NCBI RefSeq assembly: GCF_900102785.1
Contig: NZ_FNGC01000001.1
Coordinates: forward strand, 300,822 to 364,821
Direction of reading: 5' to 3'
Length of the DNA stretch: 64,000 nt
DNA from: Arthrobacter sp. ok362
Lineage (GTDB): Bacteria > Actinomycetota > Actinomycetes > Actinomycetales > Micrococcaceae
In this document: positions 34,694 through 43,315 of the stretch, one piece after another
How the letters are laid out: every line of letters starts with the position of its first letter
Position numbering within the stretch: the stretch's first letter is position 1
Translations under genes and position numbers: made by a program
Notes under the pieces: model-generated
Databases searched by the model: none
The model's input: the letters and a program-made list of their open reading frames with translations, nothing else
What the model was told of the DNA's origin: nothing

Positions 34694-35890
34694 GTGACCA
34701 AGTCCGACAACCAGCCCCCGCTGACCATCCTGATTGCCGCTGACACGTACCCGCCCCACGTCAACGGCGCCGCCCAGTTCGGCTACCGCCTCGCCAAGGG
34801 CATGACTGCCCGCGGACACAACGTGCACGTCCTGGCGTGCCGCCCTGGCAAGGGCGCGAGCTACAGCGAGTTCAGCGACGAGGCTACCGTGCACCGCCTG
34901 CGCTCCCATTCCGTGCCCACGCACGAGTACTTCCGGGTCACCTTCCCATGGGAGATCAAGAAGGAAATCGGACTCTTGTTCGACCGCATCCAGCCGGACG
35001 TCGTGCACATCCAGAGCCACTACATGATCGGCGAGCACGTCCTATACGAGGCCGTGAAGCGTGGCATTCGGGTGGTGGCGACGAACCACTTCATGCCGGA
35101 AAACCTGAATCCCTTCCTGCCGTTCCCGCAATGGTTCAAGGACATCATTGGCCGGATCTCCTGGCGGGACATGGGCAAGGTCATGGGCCAGGCCGACGTT
35201 GTGACCACACCCACCCCGCTTGCTGCCAAGGCCATGCACCAGCATGCCTTCCTCCGCAAGGTCCTGCCCCTCTCCAACGGCATCGACGCCGCAGCTTACG
35301 AGCTGCGTCCCGACGAAACCGTGGAACGGCACGCCAGCCCGACCGTACTATTCGCCGGTCGGCTGGCGGAGGAGAAGCACGTGGACGTGCTGATCGACGC
35401 CGTCGCCAAGACGTCGAAGGACCTGGACATCCACCTGGAAATCGTCGGCGGGGGAGAAGTCCGCCCGGCCCTCGATGCCCAGGTCGCCCGGCTCGGACTG
35501 ACGGACCGGGTCCGGTTCCTTGGCCTGGCCAGCGACGCCGAACTCCGCGAGGCCTACATCAGGGCCGACGTGTTCTGCATGCCCGGCACGGCAGAACTTC
35601 AGTCCCTCGTGACCCTGGAAGCGATGTCGGCGTCGACGCCGGTCCTGCTGGCCGACGCTATGGCGCTGCCGCACCTGGTGCGCGACGGGGAGAACGGCTA
35701 CCTCTTCACACCCAAGGACAGCGATGACCTCGCCGCCAAGCTGACGCGCGTGTTCTCCCTGCCGGACCACGAGCGTGAGGCAATGGGCAAGACCAGCCGC
35801 GAAATGGTGGAGAACCACAGCATCGGGCGCACGCTGCAGACATTTGAGGACATCTACCGGGGCGCCAGCTACGACGACCTCGTCGTCTAG
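34694..35890 (+). CDS. Glycosyltransferase family 4 (PimB-like)
   Basis: A 398-aa GT-B fold enzyme. The N-terminal domain begins LTILIAADTYPPHVNGAAQFGYRLAKGMTARGHNVHVLAC. The C-terminal nucleotide-sugar domain has VLFAGRLAEEKHVDVLIDAV and the E-x7-E motif region PGTAELQSLVTLEAMSASTPVL. The pattern is that of mannosyltransferases acting on phosphatidylinositol mannosides or related glycolipids in actinobacteria; a phospholipid acceptor would fit the phosphatidyltransferase two genes upstream. The start is GTG at 34694 behind CAGGAG. The acceptor is not proven. Confidence 0.8.
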   Translation: MTKSDNQPPLTILIAADTYPPHVNGAAQFGYRLAKGMTARGHNVHVLACRPGKGASYSEFSDEATVHRLRSHSVPTHEYFRVTFPWEIKKEIGLLFDRIQPDVVHIQSHYMIGEHVLYEAVKRGIRVVATNHFMPENLNPFLPFPQWFKDIIGRISWRDMGKVMGQADVVTTPTPLAAKAMHQHAFLRKVLPLSNGIDAAAYELRPDETVERHASPTVLFAGRLAEEKHVDVLIDAVAKTSKDLDIHLEIVGGGEVRPALDAQVARLGLTDRVRFLGLASDAELREAYIRADVFCMPGTAELQSLVTLEAMSASTPVLLADAMALPHLVRDGENGYLFTPKDSDDLAAKLTRVFSLPDHEREAMGKTSREMVENHSIGRTLQTFEDIYRGASYDDLVV

Positions 35891-36041
35891 GCAGGTTCCG
35901 GGTAGGCCGGCTGGGGCCGGCCGCTGGCGTGGGCCGTGCCGACCGGTGGCCGCATGCGCGTGTGATGCGTCTACTATTGCTAGAGTATTTTTGCCCGGAA
36001 TCAATCCGGCCCCAGTGGGCCGGGTCTGGTTCCGGGCGCAG

Positions 36042-36115
36042 GGGGCTATAGCTCAGCTGGTTAGAGCGCGGGACTCATAATCCTAAGGTCCTCGGTTCAA
36101 GTCCGAGTAGCCCTA
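36042..36115 (+). tRNA. tRNA with CAT anticodon (Met, or Ile2)
   Basis: A 74-nt cloverleaf: acceptor GGGGCTA/TAGCCCT (first pair G-U), D-stem GCTC/GAGC, anticodon loop CTCATAA, T-stem CTCGG/CCGAG, discriminator A, no encoded CCA. Elongator Met and lysidine-modified Ile2 tRNAs share this loop; the sequence alone does not settle it. It lacks the C1-A72 mismatch of an initiator, so it is not the initiator. Confidence 0.9.
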
Positions 36116-36154
36116 CAATTCTGCGGAACCCTCCTCATCCAGGGTCCGCACCAC

Positions 36155-36197
36155 GGGAGCCGTGGCTGACGTTCGACGTCGGCCCCGGCTCCTTTCT
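36155..36197 (+). terminator. Terminator downstream of the CAT tRNA
   Basis: GGAGCCG...GGC pairs with GCC...CGGCTCC around a loop that itself contains GACGTTCGACGTC, followed by TTTCTT. Confidence 0.75.
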
Positions 36198-36235
36198 TGT
36201 CGGGCCCGGTGCTTGCGGGCGACACCAGACTGCGA

Positions 36236-36257
36236 TATGTTACTGGTGAGTAACATA
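36236..36257. promoter_or_regulatory. TetR-type operator upstream of acyl-CoA dehydrogenase
   Basis: TATGTTACT-GGTG-AGTAACATA is a perfect inverted repeat with 9-bp arms and 4-nt spacer, about 60 bp upstream of the dehydrogenase ATG. Its core GTTACTGGTGAGTAAC agrees with GTTACCGCCGAGTAAC at 14416-14431 in 13 of 16 positions. Size and symmetry fit a TetR-family repressor of fatty-acid genes. Confidence 0.65.
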
Positions 36258-36315
36258 GCGCTGGCGCGAAGCCCGCGTCCTTTTGGTCGCCGCTGATCAC
36301 GAGTGAAGGAACATC

Positions 36316-37506
36316 ATGCCCAAAACTGCAATCGACATCCATAACCTGCCCTACGCCGACGGCGACTTCTTCGCGTTCGAGCAGGTGCTCAGCGCCAAGG
36401 AGCAGGACAGGCTGGCCGAGGTCCGCGAGTTCCTCACCCGCGAGGTCAGGCCGATCGCCGTCGATTGCTGGAATCGCGCGGAGTTCCCCATGGAGCTGAT
36501 CCCGAAGCTTGCCGAAATCGACCTGGTCAGCCCGGTCAGGAGGCAGGGCTACTCGAACCTCTTCGCCGGAATCCTGCACGCCGAAGCCACCCGCGCGGAC
36601 ACGTCCATCGCGACGTTCATGGGCGTCCATGACGGGCTCTTCACCGGATCCATCGAAGCCCTTGCTTCCAAGGAGCAGCAGGACGCGTGGCTTCCCGAGA
36701 TCTACTCGCTCAAGAAGATCGGTGCCTTCGGCCTCACTGAGCCCCTTGGCGGCTCCGACGTCGCCGGCGGCACGCGCACCACGGCGCGGCGCGATGGCGG
36801 GAACTGGATCCTCAACGGAGCCAAGCGCTGGATCGGCAACGCCACCTTCTCCGACTGGGTGGTCATTTACGCCCGCGACGTCGAAGACAACCAGGTCAAG
36901 GGTTTCCTCGTCGACACCAAGACCGAGGGGTACAGCGCCGTGAAGATCGAGAACAAGATCTCGCTTCGCACGGTCCAGAACGCCGACATCACGCTCGATA
37001 ACGTGGTGGTGCCAGACTTCTTCAAGCTCGCCAACGCCAACAGCTTCCGCGACACCAACAAGGTCCTCAAGGTCACCCGCCTCGCCGTGGCCTGGCAGGC
37101 GGTGGGCCAGCAGCTCGCGGCCTTCGACGTCGCCCGGCGCTACGCCGTGGAGCGCAGCCAGTTCGGCCGCCCGATTGCCTCCTTCCAGTTGGTCCAGCAC
37201 CAGCTCGTGCAGATCCTCGGCAACGCGGTCAGCTCCATGGGCATGATGGTGAGGCTGTCCCAGTTGGAGGACGCGGGGGAGGCGAAGGACGAGCAGTCCG
37301 CCCTGGCCAAGGCGTTCACCACCGCGCGCATGCGCGAAAGTGTGGCCCTGGGCCGGAGCATCCTCGGCGGCAACGGAATCGTGACGGATTTCGAGATGGC
37401 CAAGGTCTTCGCGGACGCCGAAGCCATCTATTCCTACGAGGGCACGCACGAGATCAACACCCTGGTCACCGGCCGGGCGATCACGGGAATTTCCGCGATC
37501 GTCTGA
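36316..37506 (+). CDS. Acyl-CoA dehydrogenase (glutaryl-CoA dehydrogenase-like)
   Basis: A 396-aa FAD enzyme. FGLTEPLGGSDVAGGTRTTA binds the flavin and substrate. RSQFGRPIASFQLVQ and LGRSILGGNGIVTDFEMAKVFADAEAIYSYEGTHEINTLVTGRAITG form the C-terminal domain, with the catalytic Glu in the YEGTHEIN motif. The closest pattern I know is glutaryl-CoA dehydrogenase (YEGTHDIH), which would put it in lysine/tryptophan breakdown, but a general short-chain acyl-CoA role cannot be excluded. AAGGA precedes the ATG. Controlled probably through the palindrome at 36236-36257. Confidence 0.85.
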   Translation: MPKTAIDIHNLPYADGDFFAFEQVLSAKEQDRLAEVREFLTREVRPIAVDCWNRAEFPMELIPKLAEIDLVSPVRRQGYSNLFAGILHAEATRADTSIATFMGVHDGLFTGSIEALASKEQQDAWLPEIYSLKKIGAFGLTEPLGGSDVAGGTRTTARRDGGNWILNGAKRWIGNATFSDWVVIYARDVEDNQVKGFLVDTKTEGYSAVKIENKISLRTVQNADITLDNVVVPDFFKLANANSFRDTNKVLKVTRLAVAWQAVGQQLAAFDVARRYAVERSQFGRPIASFQLVQHQLVQILGNAVSSMGMMVRLSQLEDAGEAKDEQSALAKAFTTARMRESVALGRSILGGNGIVTDFEMAKVFADAEAIYSYEGTHEINTLVTGRAITGISAIV

Positions 37507-37573
37507 TGCGCGCCGAATAGCCGCCGCAACTGCCAGGGTCCAAACACGGGGGAGCCGTTCATCAAGGGCCGGC

Positions 37574-38155
37574 CTAAAGGGGCTGGAGCAGGACAGAAGG
37601 TCTCAGGTCCATCACGAACGCCAGCGGGTTGACGTATTCTTCGCCTCGGCGGACGCCCCAATGAAGGCAGGGCGGCGCCGGACCGCAGTGGCCGGCCTGT
37701 ACCTGCCCCAGGACGTCGCCCTCTGCCACGGCGGACCCCGCCGTCAGTGAACTCGCCACCGGCTCGAAACTGCTGCGCAGCCCGTTGCCGTGATCGATGG
37801 TGATGACCGGCCGGTCCACCACCGTCCCGACAAAGCTCACCGTCCCGGCTGCCGGCGAGATGAGCGGGGCACCATCATGTGCCGCTTCAATATCGACACC
37901 GCGGTGACCGCTGAGCCACGGCCTGGCCGGGGGATCGAAGGCGCGCAGTACCGCTGGCCTCGGGCTGAGCGGCCAGCTCCAGGCCGGCGCCGGGTCCGGC
38001 CCTGCCCTCGGGGATCCCCGGTCGGTGAAAATTGAAACCCGAGTGGAAATTGAAACCTGGGCGGAAGCCGAAACCCGGGCGGCCGTGGCGACGGAATCTG
38101 CTGGGAGGGGCGACAGTGATAGGAGCAATGCTGCAAGGCCGGGGGAGAAGTTCAT
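37574..38155 (-). CDS. M23 family metallopeptidase (LytM-like), secreted
   Basis: A 193-aa protein with an N-terminal hydrophobic segment (FSPGLAALLLSLSPLPADSVATA) acting as signal peptide. A degenerate Ser/Val repeat (SASAQVSISTRVSIFT) follows, then a LytM domain. The zinc ligands His-x3-Asp are in GHRGVDIEA. The C-terminal motif that is normally H-x-H reads CLHWGVRR, so the first, catalytic-type His is replaced by Cys. It may still bind zinc, or may be a non-catalytic cell-wall-binding relative. ATG at 38155. Divergent from rpsB, a common place for this peptidase in actinobacteria. Confidence 0.8.
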   Translation of the reverse strand: MNFSPGLAALLLSLSPLPADSVATAARVSASAQVSISTRVSIFTDRGSPRAGPDPAPAWSWPLSPRPAVLRAFDPPARPWLSGHRGVDIEAAHDGAPLISPAAGTVSFVGTVVDRPVITIDHGNGLRSSFEPVASSLTAGSAVAEGDVLGQVQAGHCGPAPPCLHWGVRRGEEYVNPLAFVMDLRPSVLLQPL

Positions 38156-38240
38156 GGCCCCAGCCTGCCCCGGCGGCGCGCCGGGCGGAATCTTCCACGA
38201 TGGCTATGTGGAAAAGCCTTTGACGCGGACGGAAGGGGCC

Positions 38241-38411
38241 GGCGCCCCAGCCTCAAGCCTCCCGGCCGGCCGCTGTTCCGGGCGCCGCGAAAGGTGCTCG
38301 ACGGGGCCACGATGAATTCCGCCCTGACCGGGATACCGCCACGACGGGCGTTGGCGCCCCAGCCTCATGCCCGTCCGGCCGCCACAACGGGCGCCGCGGG
38401 AGGTGCTCACC
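38241..38411. repeat. Two imperfect ~60-bp direct repeats in the peptidase-rpsB gap
   Basis: A block starting GGCGCCCCAGCCTCA at 38241 and ending near 38300 (GGGCGCCGCGAAAGGTGCTC) is repeated in modified form at 38353-38411, 112 bp away. The DNA between the M23 gene and rpsB has no convincing gene. Confidence 0.55.
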
Positions 38412-38484
38412 GACGCCCGCCAGAGTCCCGGAACCCGGCCCCGCAGCCCCGCGAAATCCGTCCTTCCTGGCGGGGGCGCTGTAG

Positions 38485-38805
38485 TACACTTGGTGGAGCA
38501 GTTTGCTGTGCCCTCACGCTTGTACGTCGCGATAATTCGTGATTGTCCGGGCCGGCACGCCTCATTCAGGGGTGCGGGGGAGCAGGAGCTGACTACGCGT
38601 ATCCAGCCCTCCTCAAAAGAAGCCTGAAACTTCCGATGCGGAGGACTGCGCCTCCTGCGGTCCGTTCCTTCGGGTACGGATGGGAAGCGCAGTGGATGCC
38701 AGGAGCAACGCCCGCCCCGGGCGAATGCTAAACAACCGTCAACTATTGGCAGGGTAAGAGAGCCATGGGCTCTCTCATGAATGACCTGCCGGAAGGAGCG
38801 TCGGC
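38485..38805 (+). promoter_or_regulatory. Promoter and long 5' leader of rpsB
   Basis: TACACT at 38485-38490 is the best -10 box, giving a leader of about 310 nt. Just before the ribosome-binding site lies a small hairpin, AGAGAGCC-ATG-GGCTCTCT (38757-38775). The leader shows no gene and may serve feedback control by protein S2; that is inference. Confidence 0.4.
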
Positions 38806-39723
38806 ATGCCCGTCGTAACTATGCGCCAGCTGCTTGACAGCGGCGTCCACTTTGGACACCAGACCCGCCGTTGGAACCCGAAGATGAAGCGCTTCATCTT
38901 CACGGAGCGCAACGGTATCTACATCATTGACCTGCAGCAGTCGCTGTCCTACATCGACCGTGCCTACGAGTTCGTGAAGGCCACCGTTGCACACGGCGGC
39001 ACCGTTCTCTTCGTCGGCACCAAGAAGCAGGCGCAGGAATCCATCGCGGAGCAGGCCACCCGCGTTGGCCAGCCGTACGTCAACCAGCGTTGGCTCGGCG
39101 GTATGCTGACCAACTTCCAGACGGTCTCCAAGCGCATCCAGCGCATGAAGGAACTCGAAGAGATCGACTTCGACGACGTCGCCGGTTCGGCTTACACCAA
39201 GAAGGAACTGCTGCTCCTTCGCCGCGAACTCACCAAGCTGGAAACCAACCTCGGTGGTATCCGCAACCTGACCAAGGCGCCGTCCGCGCTGTGGATCGTT
39301 GACACCAAGAAGGAACACCTTGCTGTCGATGAAGCCAAGAAGCTGAACATCCCGGTTGTGGCCATCCTGGACACCAACTGCGATCCCGACGAAGTCGACT
39401 TCCCGATCCCGGGTAACGACGACGCCATCCGCTCCGTCAACCTGCTGACCCGCGTTGTCGCCGACGCCGTTGCCGAGGGCCTCATCGCCCGCAACCAGCG
39501 CGCCACCGGCACCACGGAAGCTCCGGAAGAGCCGCTGGCCGAGTGGGAGCGCGAGCTCCTCGAAGGCAACAAGGCTGAAGCTGCTGCAGCGCCCGCCGCT
39601 GAGGCTGCACCGGCTGCTGAAGAGGCACCCGCCGCTGAAGCTGCCCCGGCTGCTGAAGAGGCACCCGCCGCTGAAGCTGCCCCGGCTGCTGAAGCTGCCC
39701 CGGCTGCCGACGAAGCCAAGTAG
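38806..39723 (+). CDS. rpsB: 30S ribosomal protein S2
   Basis: The N-terminus [44 protein letters not shown] is the S2 signature. [18 protein letters not shown] and the [25 protein letters not shown] block complete the core. At 305 aa it is some 40-50 residues longer than standard S2, due to a C-terminal tail of Ala/Glu/Pro repeats ([14 protein letters not shown]...). These are encoded by ~33-bp DNA repeats (39590-39715). First gene of the rpsB-tsf unit, transcribed from a long leader; GGAAGGAG site before the ATG. Confidence 0.97.
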   Translation: MPVVTMRQLLDSGVHFGHQTRRWNPKMKRFIFTERNGIYIIDLQQSLSYIDRAYEFVKATVAHGGTVLFVGTKKQAQESIAEQATRVGQPYVNQRWLGGMLTNFQTVSKRIQRMKELEEIDFDDVAGSAYTKKELLLLRRELTKLETNLGGIRNLTKAPSALWIVDTKKEHLAVDEAKKLNIPVVAILDTNCDPDEVDFPIPGNDDAIRSVNLLTRVVADAVAEGLIARNQRATGTTEAPEEPLAEWERELLEGNKAEAAAAPAAEAAPAAEEAPAAEAAPAAEEAPAAEAAPAAEAAPAADEAK

Positions 39724-39774
39724 TCAGACAAGTAAATCTGGATCTCCCCAGATGCGCTCAGCTGCATAGGGGGT

Positions 39775-39819
39775 ACCGACAGGATGGCCGCTCACTCGGT
39801 GAGCAGCCGTCCTGTCGGT
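39775..39819 (+). terminator. Hairpin between rpsB and tsf (attenuator-like)
   Basis: A near-perfect stem from ACCGACAGGA... (39775) to ...TCCTGTCGGT (39819), closed by a TCG loop, with three internal mismatches. No proper T-tract follows. It may partly terminate or protect the rpsB transcript, setting the S2:EF-Ts ratio. Confidence 0.55.
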
Positions 39820-39856
39820 CCGTACACCACATAAATTTCTAGACAGAGGGGTTCAC

Positions 39857-40693
39857 ATGGCGAACTACACTGCCGCTGATATCAAGGCTCTTCGCGAGCG
39901 CACCGGCGCCGGCATGATGGATGTCAAGAAGGCTCTTGACGAAGCCAACGGTGACGCCGAGAAGGCCATCGAAATCATCCGCATCAAGGGCCTGAAGGGC
40001 GCCACCAAGCGCGAAGGCCGCTCCACCGCTGAAGGCCTGGTTGCTGCCAAGGTCGCCAACGGCGTCGGCGTGATGATCGAAGTCAACTGCGAGACCGACT
40101 TTGTGGCCAAGGCCGACAAGTTCATCCAGCTGGCGGACAAGGTCCTGGCCGTGGCCGTCGAGTCCGGCGCTGCCGACCTCGAGACCCTGCTGGCCACCGA
40201 CGTCGACGGCAAGCCGCTGTCCGAGGTCGTCATTGAAGAGGGCGCCGTTCTGGGCGAGAAGGTTGTTGTCCGCCGCATCTCCCGCATCGAGGGCGCTACG
40301 GTCGACGCTTACCTGCACAAGACCTCCAAGGATCTGCCGGCCCAGGTCGGCGTGCTGTTTGCTGTTGACGGCGAAGGCGAAGCAGCTGCCACCGCAGCCC
40401 ACGACGTCGCCGTTCACATCGCTGCGATGTCCCCGAACTACCTCTCCCGCGAGGATGTTCCGGCCGAGCTCGTCGAGTCCGAGCGCCGCATCGCCGAGGA
40501 AACCGCCAAGGCCGAGGGCAAGCCCGAAGCTGCGATGACCAAAATCGTCGAAGGCCGCGTCACCGGCTTCTACAAGGGCGAGGTTCTCCTCGACCAGGCA
40601 TTCGCTAAGGATGCCAAGAAGTCTGTCGCCCAGGTCCTCGAAGAGGCCGGCGTCAAGGGAACCGCCTTCACGCGCTTCCGCGTCGGTTCCTAG
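39857..40693 (+). CDS. tsf: Elongation factor Ts
   Basis: The 278-aa nucleotide exchange factor for EF-Tu. The N-terminal UBA-like part ADIKALRERTGAGMMDVKKALDEANGDAEKAIEIIR contains the TGAGMMD signature. MIEVNCETDFVAK marks the core that contacts EF-Tu. AGAGGGG precedes the ATG. It follows rpsB in the invariant bacterial order, and a terminator follows. Confidence 0.97.
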   Translation: MANYTAADIKALRERTGAGMMDVKKALDEANGDAEKAIEIIRIKGLKGATKREGRSTAEGLVAAKVANGVGVMIEVNCETDFVAKADKFIQLADKVLAVAVESGAADLETLLATDVDGKPLSEVVIEEGAVLGEKVVVRRISRIEGATVDAYLHKTSKDLPAQVGVLFAVDGEGEAAATAAHDVAVHIAAMSPNYLSREDVPAELVESERRIAEETAKAEGKPEAAMTKIVEGRVTGFYKGEVLLDQAFAKDAKKSVAQVLEEAGVKGTAFTRFRVGS

Positions 40694-40739
40694 TCAGAGA
40701 CTAGCCAGACACCAGTCAGGCAATAGCCAGGCACGCTAA

Positions 40740-40770
40740 GGGGGTGGTCACCACGGTGGCCACCCCTTTT
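40740..40770 (+). terminator. Terminator after tsf
   Basis: GGGGTGGTCACC pairs with GGTGGCCACCCC, followed by TTTT. Confidence 0.85.
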
Positions 40771-40868
40771 GCATGCACGCGCGAGGCACGGTTCCGGTCA
40801 CGGCCGGAATGCCGCCTTGGGCGCCCAGCACGATAACCTAACTCAGAGTTCACCAACGGGAAGGCACC

Positions 40869-41606
40869 ATGGAAACCGTCACCACTTCAGCCCAGCCAAA
40901 GAAGAACAGGCGCCGCGTCCTCTTGAAGCTCTCCGGCGAGGTCTTCGGCGGCGGGAAACTTGGCGTTGACCCGGATACCGTCCGCGGCGTGGCCAAACAG
41001 ATCGCCGCCGCAGTCCCCGACGTCGAGGTCGCAATCGTCGTCGGGGGAGGCAACTTCTTCCGCGGCGCCGAACTGTCCCAGAGCGGCATGGACCGCTCCC
41101 GCGCCGACTACATGGGCATGCTCGGAACCGTCATGAACTGCCTCGCCCTCCAGGACTTCCTGGAGCAGGCCGGGGTGGAAACGCGGGTGCAGAGCGCCAT
41201 CACCATGGGCCAGGTCGCCGAGGCCTACATTCCCCGCCGCGCCATCCGCCACATGGAAAAGGGCCGGGTTGTCATCTTCGGCGCCGGCGCCGGCCTACCT
41301 TACTTCTCGACGGACACCGTCGCGGCCCAGCGCGCCATGGAGGTCCACGCCGACGTCGTCCTGATGGCCAAGAGCGGCGTCGACGGCGTCTACACCGCCG
41401 ACCCGAAGAAGGACCCGACGGCGGAGAAGCTGCACCGCCTCAGTTACGACGACGCCCTCCGCCGCGACATCCGCGTAATGGACCAGACCGCGATGACCAT
41501 GTGCAAGGACAACAACCTCACGATGGTGGTCTTCGGCATGGAAGGCGAGGGCAACGTCACCCGCGCCATCCTGGGCGAAGACCTGGGCACCGTCGTCACG
41601 CCGTAG
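40869..41606 (+). CDS. pyrH: UMP kinase
   Basis: It phosphorylates UMP to UDP with ATP. The 245-aa chain belongs to the amino-acid-kinase fold. [15 protein letters not shown] binds phosphate, [14 protein letters not shown] and [17 protein letters not shown] are PyrH hallmarks, and [14 protein letters not shown] is represented by [28 protein letters not shown] site before the ATG. Usual place between tsf and frr. Confidence 0.96.
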   Translation: METVTTSAQPKKNRRRVLLKLSGEVFGGGKLGVDPDTVRGVAKQIAAAVPDVEVAIVVGGGNFFRGAELSQSGMDRSRADYMGMLGTVMNCLALQDFLEQAGVETRVQSAITMGQVAEAYIPRRAIRHMEKGRVVIFGAGAGLPYFSTDTVAAQRAMEVHADVVLMAKSGVDGVYTADPKKDPTAEKLHRLSYDDALRRDIRVMDQTAMTMCKDNNLTMVVFGMEGEGNVTRAILGEDLGTVVTP

Positions 41607-41637
41607 CAACGGCTAGGATGTTTTCAGGACCTTCCGC

Positions 41638-41700
41638 CGCCAGGCGGGAAGACACAGGCGCCAGGCGGAAGACGCAGGCGCCAGGCGGAAGACACAGGCG
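41638..41700 (+). repeat. Three tandem 20-bp repeats between pyrH and frr
   Basis: The unit GCGCCAGGCGGAAGACRCAG is present three times in a row; the first copy has small changes. It lies in the 150-bp pyrH-frr gap and contains no gene. Confidence 0.7.
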
Positions 41701-41758
41701 CACAAGAAGACGTGCCGCGCCCCGGCCCCCGGGACGCACCAATTTCTGAGGAGAGACC

Positions 41759-42316
41759 GTGATCGAAGAAACCTTGCTCGAAGCCGGGGACAAGATGGAC
41801 AAGGCAGTTGAGGTAGCCAAGGAAGACTTCGCCTCGATCCGGACCGGCCGCGCGACGCCTGGCCTGTACAACAAGGTCATCGTGGAGTACTACGGCACGC
41901 CGACGCCGCTGCAGCAGCTGGCCTCCTTCGCGGTCCCGGATGCCCGCACCATCCTCGTCACCCCGTACGACAAGACGGCCCTGCGTGACATCGAACGCGC
42001 CTTGAGCGACTCCGAGGTGGGTGCCAACCCCTCCAACGACGGCAACGTCATCCGGATCACCATTCCCGAGCTGACCAGCGAACGGCGCAAGGAATACGTC
42101 AAGATCGTCAAGTCCAAGGGTGAGGACGCGAAGGTGTCCATCCGCAACATCCGCCGCAAGGCCAAGGAAACGCTGGACAAGCTCGTCAAGGACGGCGACG
42201 CCGGCGAAGACGAAGGCGCACGCGGCGAGAAGGAACTCGACGCCATGACCAAGGCGCACGTGGACGGGATTGACGAGCTGCTCAAGCGCAAGGAAGCTGA
42301 GCTGCTCGAGGTCTGA
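41759..42316 (+). CDS. frr: Ribosome recycling factor
   Basis: The 185-aa factor that splits post-termination ribosomes together with [47 protein letters not shown] and [43 protein letters not shown] are typical. The start is GTG at 41759 behind TGAGGAGAG. Its TGA overlaps the ATG of cdsA by one base. Confidence 0.97.
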   Translation: MIEETLLEAGDKMDKAVEVAKEDFASIRTGRATPGLYNKVIVEYYGTPTPLQQLASFAVPDARTILVTPYDKTALRDIERALSDSEVGANPSNDGNVIRITIPELTSERRKEYVKIVKSKGEDAKVSIRNIRRKAKETLDKLVKDGDAGEDEGARGEKELDAMTKAHVDGIDELLKRKEAELLEV

Positions 42317-43236
42317 TGGATCCGGCAAAGGAGGCCTCCGGGCCAAGCGCCCGGAGGCGGGGGAAGCAACGCGAAAACCCGACGCCCAAAGCGGGCCGGA
42401 ACCTGCCCGCCGCCGTCGGGGTGGGCGTGGGCATGCTCGTGTGCGTCCTCGGCGGTCTGCTGTTCCTCCCGCTCGGCTTCGTCCTGGTGACCGCCACTTT
42501 CGCGATCTTCGGTGTCTGGGAAATCTACCGTGCGCTGGAGGCCGCAGGCACCCGACTGCCGATCGTCCCCGTGATGGTCGGCACGGTCGGCATGCCGATC
42601 GCCGCCTACTTCGGCGGCCTCGAAAGCCTGCTCTTTGCCATGCTCGTCAGCAGCGTGGCGGTGCTGTTGTGGCGGACCCTGGAAGGCGCTGCCGGTTCAG
42701 CCCGGAGCATCTTCGCGGGGGTCTTCACCCTGTCCTGGGTGCCGTTCCTGATCAGCTTTGCGGCGCTGCTGCTGCACACCGCCGACGGCGAGACGCCGGT
42801 GGGCCTGTGGCCTGACGGGGTGATCCCGCAGGGGGCGTGGCAGATCGCGACCCTGCTGCTCCTCGTGGTGGCCAACGACACCTTCGGCTACCTCGTGGGC
42901 GCATCCCTGGGCAAGCATCCGATGGCTCCCAAGATCAGCCCCAAGAAGACCTGGGAAGGCTTCGCCGGTTCGATCGCCGGGGCCGTCATCGTGGGCGTGC
43001 TCGCCATGGTCTTCGTGCTGGGCGAGCCGTGGTGGTTCGGCGTCGTGCTCGCTGTGGGCATGGTGGCAGCCGCCACCGCCGGCGACCTCGCCGAATCGAT
43101 GGTGAAGCGCGAGCTCGGCATCAAGGATATGAGCAGCATCCTCCCCGGTCACGGGGGCGTCATGGACCGTCTGGACTCGATTGTCTTCGCCTCGCCGGTG
43201 GCGTTCATCCTGTTCTCGGCCCTCGTTGGCGCCTAG
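42316..43236 (+). CDS. cdsA: Phosphatidate cytidylyltransferase
   Basis: It makes CDP-diacylglycerol, the precursor used by CDP-alcohol phosphatidyltransferases such as the one at 33063. The 306-aa protein has about eight membrane helices and the CdsA signature SMVKRELGIKDMSSILPGHGGVMDRLDSIVFASP. A charged cytoplasmic N-terminus (~35 residues, DPAKEASGPSARRRGKQREN) precedes the first helix. Translationally coupled to frr by TGATG. Confidence 0.95.
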   Translation: MDPAKEASGPSARRRGKQRENPTPKAGRNLPAAVGVGVGMLVCVLGGLLFLPLGFVLVTATFAIFGVWEIYRALEAAGTRLPIVPVMVGTVGMPIAAYFGGLESLLFAMLVSSVAVLLWRTLEGAAGSARSIFAGVFTLSWVPFLISFAALLLHTADGETPVGLWPDGVIPQGAWQIATLLLLVVANDTFGYLVGASLGKHPMAPKISPKKTWEGFAGSIAGAVIVGVLAMVFVLGEPWWFGVVLAVGMVAAATAGDLAESMVKRELGIKDMSSILPGHGGVMDRLDSIVFASPVAFILFSALVGA

Positions 43237-43315
43237 AAGCACCGGACCAGCACTTCCGGCGCCTAGAATGGTGCCGAACAAACCAGCCGAACGGCATCAA
43301 AGGAACAAAGTAACA

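Noticed and set aside
36042..36115. Initiator tRNA-fMet
   Set aside because: The acceptor starts with a G-U/G-C paired stem, without the unpaired 1-72 position of initiators.
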